In this document: positions 6,562-11,232 of the stretch, in pieces
How the letters are laid out: each line of letters begins with the position of its first letter
Numbering within the stretch: the stretch's first letter is position 1
Source: Methylomicrobium sp.
GTDB lineage: Bacteria > Pseudomonadota > Gammaproteobacteria > Methylococcales > Methylomonadaceae
Direction: 5' to 3'
DNA: 11,232 nt
Assembly (NCBI GenBank): GCA_007135635.1
Contig: SLIO01000420.1
Location: forward strand, 1-11,232
Notes under the pieces: generated by a model
Told to the model about the DNA's origin: nothing
What the model saw: only the letters and a program-made list of their open reading frames with translations
Database searches by the model: none
Made by a program: the position numbers and the translations under genes

Positions 6562-7721
6562 ATCGGCCTCCTTTTAGGCTGACTTGCTGCCATTTCCTGG
6601 ACTTCGCTATTGACTCGACACAATATTGCGACCGCACAACACATCACGATCATACTGCCGCCTCCGTAACTCATCAGAGGCAAAGTTAAACCCTTAGTCG
6701 GCAATATACCCATGTTGACACCCATATTGATGAACGACTGGAAACCGAACCAAATCCCGATACCGTAAGCGATAAATGCCGCGAATTTATTGCCGACCGC
6801 TTCGGCTTTGGCGCCGATATCAATAGCGCGCCAAACCAAAAGTGCAAAGAGTAAAATCACCGTTACGACGCCCAATAAACCCAATTCCTCTGCAATTACC
6901 GAAAACAAAAAATCGGTATGCGCCTCTGGCAAATAAAACAATTTTTGAATCCCGCTGCCGAGTCCTACACCAAACCATTCGCCTCGCCCAAACGATATCA
7001 ACGCCTGAACCAATTGAAAACCGGTGTCCTGCGGATCGGCCCAGGGATCCAAAAAACTGATCACTCGCCGAAGACGATAGGGCGAAACAATCACCAGCAC
7101 CGCGGCCATCGCTGCTATTGCGGCCAATAAGATACCGAATTGCCATAAGCGGGCACCGGCCAAAAACATCACGCCCAAGGCAATAATCAAAATCACGACT
7201 GCCGAACCGAAATCGGGCTCCATCAGCAACAATACACATGCGACCGTAAATAACATCAACGGCTTAACTAATCCGAATGAGGATTCTCTAACCGAGTCCT
7301 CATAACGAGTGACATAACTCGCCATATAAATGACCGAAATCAACTTAACGACTTCCGAAACCTGAATACGAAATCCGCCTATCGACAGCCATCGAACCGC
7401 ACCATTGACCCTGACGCCAAGTCCCGGGATCAATACCAACACTAACAAGCCCAGACCGAACACGAACAAATTTGGCCCCCATTGCTCCCATTTTTCGAGC
7501 GGCACGGTAAAAATGCCCGCCGCCAACGCCAAGCCCATCCCGATATGGATCATCTGCTTAATCGGATAGAGTAAGCTGTTGTCGCCCAGCTTCGCGCCCA
7601 AATGCAACGAAGAAGACGACACCATCACATAACCGATGAGTAATAATCCCGTGGTTACCGCAAGCAATAACGGGTCGAAATAAAACCGGCCAGCTTTAAT
7701 TGGCGCCATCTGAAGACTCAT
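6543..7721 (-). CDS. ftsW: FtsW, septal peptidoglycan polymerase (SEDS family)
   Basis: FtsW is the SEDS-family glycosyltransferase that polymerises lipid II at the septum together with FtsI. The product has 392 residues with about ten hydrophobic segments (first near 16-35, last near 348-369). Conserved stretches are NGAVRWLSIGGFRIQVSEVV (106-125), EPDFGSA (168-174), the large periplasmic loop ending in LPEAHTDFLFSVIAEELG (264-281), and TKGLTLPLMSYGGGS (342-356). D270 in EAHTDF sits where the aspartate proposed as catalytic in FtsW/RodA is found. The septal context (between murD and murG, within dcw) favours FtsW over RodA. The ATG at 7721 overlaps the murD stop as ATGA and has GGAG 8 nt upstream; an ATG four codons later is possible but has less support. 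The C-terminal tail is short and basic ([12 protein letters not shown]). Confidence 0.97.
   Translation of the reverse strand: MSLQMAPIKAGRFYFDPLLLAVTTGLLLIGYVMVSSSSLHLGAKLGDNSLLYPIKQMIHIGMGLALAAGIFTVPLEKWEQWGPNLFVFGLGLLVLVLIPGLGVRVNGAVRWLSIGGFRIQVSEVVKLISVIYMASYVTRYEDSVRESSFGLVKPLMLFTVACVLLLMEPDFGSAVVILIIALGVMFLAGARLWQFGILLAAIAAMAAVLVIVSPYRLRRVISFLDPWADPQDTGFQLVQALISFGRGEWFGVGLGSGIQKLFYLPEAHTDFLFSVIAEELGLLGVVTVILLFALLVWRAIDIGAKAEAVGNKFAAFIAYGIGIWFGFQSFINMGVNMGILPTKGLTLPLMSYGGGSMIVMCCAVAILCRVNSEVQEMAASQPKRRPIWARVS
6567..6573 (-). promoter_or_regulatory. Near-consensus ribosome binding site of murG
   Basis: The minus strand reads AAGGAGG followed by CCGAT and then TTG. It lies inside the 3' end of ftsW. 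This is the closest match to the Shine-Dalgarno consensus in the window and decides the TTG start at 6561 over the later ATG at 6540, which has no comparable site at a usable distance. Confidence 0.75.
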
Positions 7722-9094
7722 GCTTTTAGCTCCATAACTGCAGTAGCAAATTTTTCGCCGCGCTCTTTATAGCTTTTATATTGATCAAGACTCGCGCAAG
7801 CTGGGGAGAGCAATACGGTATCGCCCTCATCGGCAATTTCGGCAGCAACTTTTACCGCTCGAGCGACATTTTCAGCCTTATAAACGGGCACGCTGTTATT
7901 CAATGCTTGCTCGATCAAAGGCCCATCCTTCCCCATTAAGATCACGCTTTTTGCCTGGCGCTTGATCGCCGGGACCAATTCGCTCATGTCCGCGCCCTTT
8001 GCATCACCACCCGCTATCAAGATCACTTGCCGGGTATAACCTTGCAATGCCGCAATGCAGGCACCGATATTTGTTGCCTTCGAATCGTTGACCCAGGTGA
8101 TACCGTTTTTAACGGCAACCCGCTGCATCCGATGATCCAAACCTTTGAAATTTTTTAATGCCTTGCACATCGATCGTTCGTCTAAACCGATCGCCGTGCC
8201 CAAGGCTATTGCCGCCAAAGCGTTCGCGGCATTATGCAGTCCTTCGAGAGGCAATTCGTCCAACGCCATCAAGCGCTTGTCATTCCGCATTAAATACCCT
8301 TTATGGCCTTCCCAAGCCAAATGGAACTCCGCCTTGCTATTAATCGTAAAAGTCAAAATCGTCCGCCCTGGAATAGCCATATCGATAACCAAAGGATCGT
8401 CGGCATTCAAAACCATTACGCCAGTGCCCCGAAATATTTTTTGTTTTTCACGAGCGTATTCAGCAACAGTGTCATATCGGTCCAAATGATCAGGCGATAT
8501 ATTCAACACTGTCGATGCAGTGGCATTCAGGATCTCGGTGCGTTCCAATTGAAAACTGGATAACTCCAAAATATAAAGTTCGATATCCGGTGCCAATAAG
8601 TCCAATGCCGGCGTACCCAGATTACCGCCGACTGCCGATTTTTTCCCTGCTTCCGCAGCCATCGCGCCGAGCATCGTCGTTACGGTACTTTTACCGTTCG
8701 ATCCGGTAATCGCAACGATCGGCGCCGCAGCACAGGCCGCCAACAAATCGATATCGCCGATGATTTTAGCGCCTTGCGCATGCGCCTTGACGATCGAATC
8801 CTCTCTAAGCGATACGCCGGGACTGACAATCAAATGAGTCGCCACTTTAAAAGCATCGGCATCGAAACCGCCGGTAAATACTGCCGCATCGGGCAGATTT
8901 TCCAAAAACTTGTCGAGCAGCGGCGGCTTTGCCCGGCTGTCGACGATGGCGAAGCGAATCCCTTGTTCATCTAGGAAACGAGCGACCGAAAGCCCCGTTT
9001 CGCCCGCTCCTACTACCAGCGCTCTGGAATTGGCCTTGTCCAGACCAAACTTTTCGGCTAAAGCCGTGGCTGTATTGACTGCATTCATCGTCAT
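7718..9094 (-). CDS. murD: UDP-N-acetylmuramoylalanine--D-glutamate ligase MurD
   Basis: MurD adds D-glutamate to UDP-MurNAc-L-Ala with ATP in the cytoplasm. With the start at 9094 the product has 458 residues, close to the usual ~440-460. Visible motifs are [10 protein letters not shown] (27-36), SPGVS (91-95), the P-loop TGSNGKST (130-137), GGNLG (156-160), LELSSFQLE (176-184), [10 protein letters not shown] (198-207), the lysine normally carbamylated (K217 by motif position), [11 protein letters not shown] (285-295), LDHRMQ (319-324), NDSKATN (336-342) and [20 protein letters not shown] (430-449). DSKATN and the SPACAS block are typical of MurD among Mur ligases. The ATG at 9094 forms an ATGA overlap with the mraY stop. 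Another ATG follows two codons later (9088). The frame stays open to an ATG at 9178, but that would overlap mraY by 88 nt. ftsW overlaps the 3' end by 4 nt. Confidence 0.97.
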   Translation of the reverse strand: MTMNAVNTATALAEKFGLDKANSRALVVGAGETGLSVARFLDEQGIRFAIVDSRAKPPLLDKFLENLPDAAVFTGGFDADAFKVATHLIVSPGVSLREDSIVKAHAQGAKIIGDIDLLAACAAAPIVAITGSNGKSTVTTMLGAMAAEAGKKSAVGGNLGTPALDLLAPDIELYILELSSFQLERTEILNATASTVLNISPDHLDRYDTVAEYAREKQKIFRGTGVMVLNADDPLVIDMAIPGRTILTFTINSKAEFHLAWEGHKGYLMRNDKRLMALDELPLEGLHNAANALAAIALGTAIGLDERSMCKALKNFKGLDHRMQRVAVKNGITWVNDSKATNIGACIAALQGYTRQVILIAGGDAKGADMSELVPAIKRQAKSVILMGKDGPLIEQALNNSVPVYKAENVARAVKVAAEIADEGDTVLLSPACASLDQYKSYKERGEKFATAVMELKA

Positions 9095-10173
9095 CTCAAC
9101 TTCAAAGTCGACAACCCGATTAACACTAAAATAAATGTAATGATCCAAAATCTGACGATAACGCGCGGCTCCGGCCAACCTTTCAATTCGAAGTGATGAT
9201 GAATCGGAGCCATGCGAAACACACGCTTACCGGTCATTTTGAATGACGCGACTTGAATGATTACCGACAGGGTTTCAATCACGAACACGCCGCCCATGAT
9301 CACCAAAACAATTTCTTGTCTAACCAGTACCGCCAAAACACCCAGCGCAGCGCCAAGCGCCAGGGCGCCGACATCGCCCATGAACACCATCGCAGGATAA
9401 GTGTTGAACCACAAAAAACCTAGCCCGGCGCCGATTAACGCAGCGCAAAATACGATAAGTTCGCCTGAATTCGGCAAAAATGGAATCGCCAAATATTTCG
9501 CAAACTCGGCATGGCCCGACAAATAGGCAAATATCCCCAGGCCCGCTGCCACCATGATAGTCGGCATGATTGCCAAACCGTCCAAGCCATCGGTCAAATT
9601 CACCGCATTGCTGCTTCCGACGATGACAAAATAGGCCATGACAATATATAACCACCCCATTTCAACACCGACATCTTTGAAAAACGGCACTATGAATTGA
9701 GTTTCGGCCGGTGTGCTTGCTGTGACAAACAAATAGACAGCGGCGCTCATTCCGATCACCGATTGCCAAAAATATTTGGCCCTGGCCGATAAACCATCAC
9801 TATTCCCCAACATGACTTTTTTATAATCGTCGACAAAACCGATAATGCCGAAGCCCATCGTAACGATAAAAATCACCCAGACATAACGGTTTTCGAGGTT
9901 ACTCCACAGCAAGGTACTAATGCCGACCGCAACCAATATCAATGCACCGCCCATCGTCGGCGTACCGGCTTTATCGAAATGCGTTTTAGGTCCATCCGTT
10001 CGCACACATTGATCGATTTTTTTTCTGGTAAATTTTTTGATCATATAAGGCCCGATCACCAGCGAAATAATCAACGCGGTGAGCGCCCCCAAAATGGCCC
10101 GCATCGTCAAATATTGAAAAACCCGAAACGCGCTATCGAGTGTCATCAAATACTCGGTCAAGTAAAGTAACAT
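9091..10173 (-). CDS. mraY: MraY, phospho-MurNAc-pentapeptide transferase (lipid I synthesis)
   Basis: MraY is the polytopic membrane enzyme that moves phospho-MurNAc-pentapeptide from UDP to undecaprenyl phosphate, giving lipid I. The product has 360 residues, the same length as E. coli MraY, with about ten hydrophobic segments. Conserved cytoplasmic motifs are [16 protein letters not shown] (61-76), the DD pair in GFVDDYKK (D115, D116), [13 protein letters not shown] (189-201), [12 protein letters not shown] (263-274, D267) and [11 protein letters not shown] (322-332). D115, D116 and D267 have the same numbers as the active-site aspartates of E. coli MraY, which also supports the chosen start. 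The ATG at 10173 follows the murF stop by one base (TAGCATG) and has AGGA 6 nt upstream. The 3' end shares ATGA with murD. A run of eight A encodes part of RKKI (50-53). Confidence 0.98.
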   Translation of the reverse strand: MLLYLTEYLMTLDSAFRVFQYLTMRAILGALTALIISLVIGPYMIKKFTRKKIDQCVRTDGPKTHFDKAGTPTMGGALILVAVGISTLLWSNLENRYVWVIFIVTMGFGIIGFVDDYKKVMLGNSDGLSARAKYFWQSVIGMSAAVYLFVTASTPAETQFIVPFFKDVGVEMGWLYIVMAYFVIVGSSNAVNLTDGLDGLAIMPTIMVAAGLGIFAYLSGHAEFAKYLAIPFLPNSGELIVFCAALIGAGLGFLWFNTYPAMVFMGDVGALALGAALGVLAVLVRQEIVLVIMGGVFVIETLSVIIQVASFKMTGKRVFRMAPIHHHFELKGWPEPRVIVRFWIITFILVLIGLSTLKLR

Positions 10174-10174
10174 G

Positions 10175-11232
10175 CTATGTCCTGTAATTCTCTACGATGG
10201 CTCCGACCACACGTTCCATGCGCTGGGCTCTCGAGCCTTTCACGAGTAGGGTTTCATGACCGTTCAATTCGCGCTTCAAAGCTTCTGTCAATTCATCTTG
10301 TGTTTCGTAAAAAATGCCTCCTTCACCAAAAGACTCTACTGCATACCGAGCATCGCTTCCGGTCGCAAACAGCCTTTTTACGCCAATCGTTTGCATGGTT
10401 TCGCCCATTTCTCGATGTATTTCCGGGCTCTCCGGGCCTAACTCGCCAAAAGCCCCTAATACGACCCAGGGCTCCCCGCCGCATTCGATCAACACGTCGA
10501 GACCGGCTTTCAGCGATGCCGAGTTTGCGTTGTAGGTATCATCGATCACAATATTGCCCTGACGCCCGACCAGCGGCTGCAAACGCCCGGTAACCGGTTG
10601 TACCTTTTCCAGTCCCTGCTTGATCGTCAATGGCTCAAAGCCTAAGGCAGTAGCGGCAGCACCTGCGGCCAAGGCATTCAGTACGTTATGCCGCCCGGCC
10701 AATTTGAGCCGTATCGGCACATGAACAGACCCTTGTATCCATTCGAATGCGGTCGCAAATTCGCCGTTTTCGATACGCGTTACGATGTTTTCGGCACGAA
10801 TATCGGCGCCTGGCTTTAGCCCGAAAGACAATACCTTGCGTGTTCTTGCCAACTCTAGCCAATAATCGAAATAGGTATCATCATGATTCAGCACTGCCGT
10901 CCCATCAGGCCCGAGAGAGCCGATAATTTCGCCTTTCGCTCGAGCGATGCCGTCGACACTGCCGAAGCCTTCTAAATGCGCGGGACCGACATTACTGATA
11001 ATCGTCACATGCGGCTTAGCATACCGACTGGTATAAGCAATTTCACCGGCATGATTCGCGCCCATTTCTATCACCGCATACCGATGTTCGGCGTTCATCC
11101 TCATTAACGTCAACGGCACACCGATGTGGTTGTTAAGGTTGCCTTGCGTATAAAGAACAGAACCTTGAACCCCCAATATCGCGGCGGTCATTTCTTTGAC
11201 TGTGGTTTTGCCGTTGCTGCCGGTAATGCCGA
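10175..11232 (-). CDS. murF: MurF, UDP-MurNAc-tripeptide--D-Ala-D-Ala ligase, C-terminal part (5' end outside window)
   Basis: MurF adds the D-Ala-D-Ala made by Ddl to UDP-MurNAc-tripeptide, the last cytoplasmic step of precursor synthesis. About 351 residues are present; roughly 100 N-terminal residues lie beyond position 11232. The fragment opens exactly at the P-loop: counting the first full codon (11230-11228) as residue 1, TGSNGKTT is 3-10. Then follow NHIGVPLTL (34-42), [10 protein letters not shown] (55-64), [12 protein letters not shown] (80-91), AKGE with the lysine normally carbamylated (98-101), [10 protein letters not shown] (180-189), DDTYNANS (230-237), LGAFGELG (258-265) and VKGSR (331-335). 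[15 protein letters not shown] and DDTYNANS are typical of MurF. The block at 258-265 has AF where LGDMGELG is common. The in-frame ATG at 11191 is internal, not the start. One base separates the stop from mraY. Confidence 0.97.
   Translation of the reverse strand, partial: GITGSNGKTTVKEMTAAILGVQGSVLYTQGNLNNHIGVPLTLMRMNAEHRYAVIEMGANHAGEIAYTSRYAKPHVTIISNVGPAHLEGFGSVDGIARAKGEIIGSLGPDGTAVLNHDDTYFDYWLELARTRKVLSFGLKPGADIRAENIVTRIENGEFATAFEWIQGSVHVPIRLKLAGRHNVLNALAAGAAATALGFEPLTIKQGLEKVQPVTGRLQPLVGRQGNIVIDDTYNANSASLKAGLDVLIECGGEPWVVLGAFGELGPESPEIHREMGETMQTIGVKRLFATGSDARYAVESFGEGGIFYETQDELTEALKRELNGHETLLVKGSRAQRMERVVGAIVENYRT

Noticed and set aside
6820..7239. 139-codon minus-strand frame inside ftsW
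   Set aside because: It is a shifted-frame shadow of ftsW, whose own frame carries all conserved SEDS motifs.
9095..9178. 28-residue N-terminal extension of MurD
   Set aside because: The frame is open to an ATG at 9178 but would overlap mraY by 88 nt. The ATG at 9094 gives the usual MurD length and an ATGA overlap like the other junctions.
11189..11191. ATG at 11191 as the start of murF
   Set aside because: The frame continues upstream to the window edge and encodes the P-loop TGSNGKTT, so this methionine is internal.

Overview
The window is a nearly uninterrupted stretch of the division and cell wall (dcw) cluster of a Gram-negative bacterium. Every gene lies on the minus strand, so transcription runs from high to low coordinates. 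In transcription order it holds murF (5' end cut off), mraY, murD, ftsW, murG, murC, murB, ddl, ftsQ, ftsA and ftsZ (only the first 47 codons). This order, with FtsQ and FtsA of proteobacterial type and a D-Ala-D-Ala ligase of DdlB type, points to a gammaproteobacterium. The protein style suggests a Methylococcales-like methanotroph, but that is a weak impression and not proven by the sequence.

Layout. Positions 11232-10175 hold the MurF C-terminal three quarters, beginning at the ATP-binding P-loop. Positions 10173-7718 hold mraY and murD; 7721-5506 hold ftsW and murG; 5509-3115 hold murC and murB; 3118-1439 hold ddl and ftsQ; 1403-1 hold ftsA and the start of ftsZ. Spacing is very tight: murF/mraY 1 nt; mraY/murD, murD/ftsW, murG/murC and murB/ddl each share a 4-nt ATGA overlap; ftsW/murG overlap by 19 nt; ddl/ftsQ are 6 nt apart. 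Only three gaps exist: murC/murB (70 nt), ftsQ/ftsA (35 nt) and ftsA/ftsZ (35 nt). No gene-free stretch reaches 300 nt. I see no terminator, tRNA, mobile element, CRISPR array or convincing promoter, so this looks like the inside of one long operon.

How the genes work together. MurB, MurC, MurD and MurF build UDP-MurNAc-pentapeptide in the cytoplasm, with Ddl supplying D-Ala-D-Ala. MraY moves phospho-MurNAc-pentapeptide to undecaprenyl phosphate (lipid I) and MurG adds GlcNAc (lipid II). FtsW polymerises lipid II at the septum. FtsQ, FtsA and FtsZ are the divisome scaffold, membrane anchor and ring-forming GTPase. MurE, FtsI and FtsL would be expected upstream, beyond the window.

This is mainly a conserved, ordinary region and I do not see an undescribed system in it. 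The points most worth a second look are at translation signals: a possible 21-codon frame that fills the murC/murB gap and bridges the two genes by stop/start overlaps, a TTG start on murG behind a near-consensus ribosome binding site, and ddl and ftsQ lying in the same frame with the ddl stop codon inside the ftsQ ribosome binding site.
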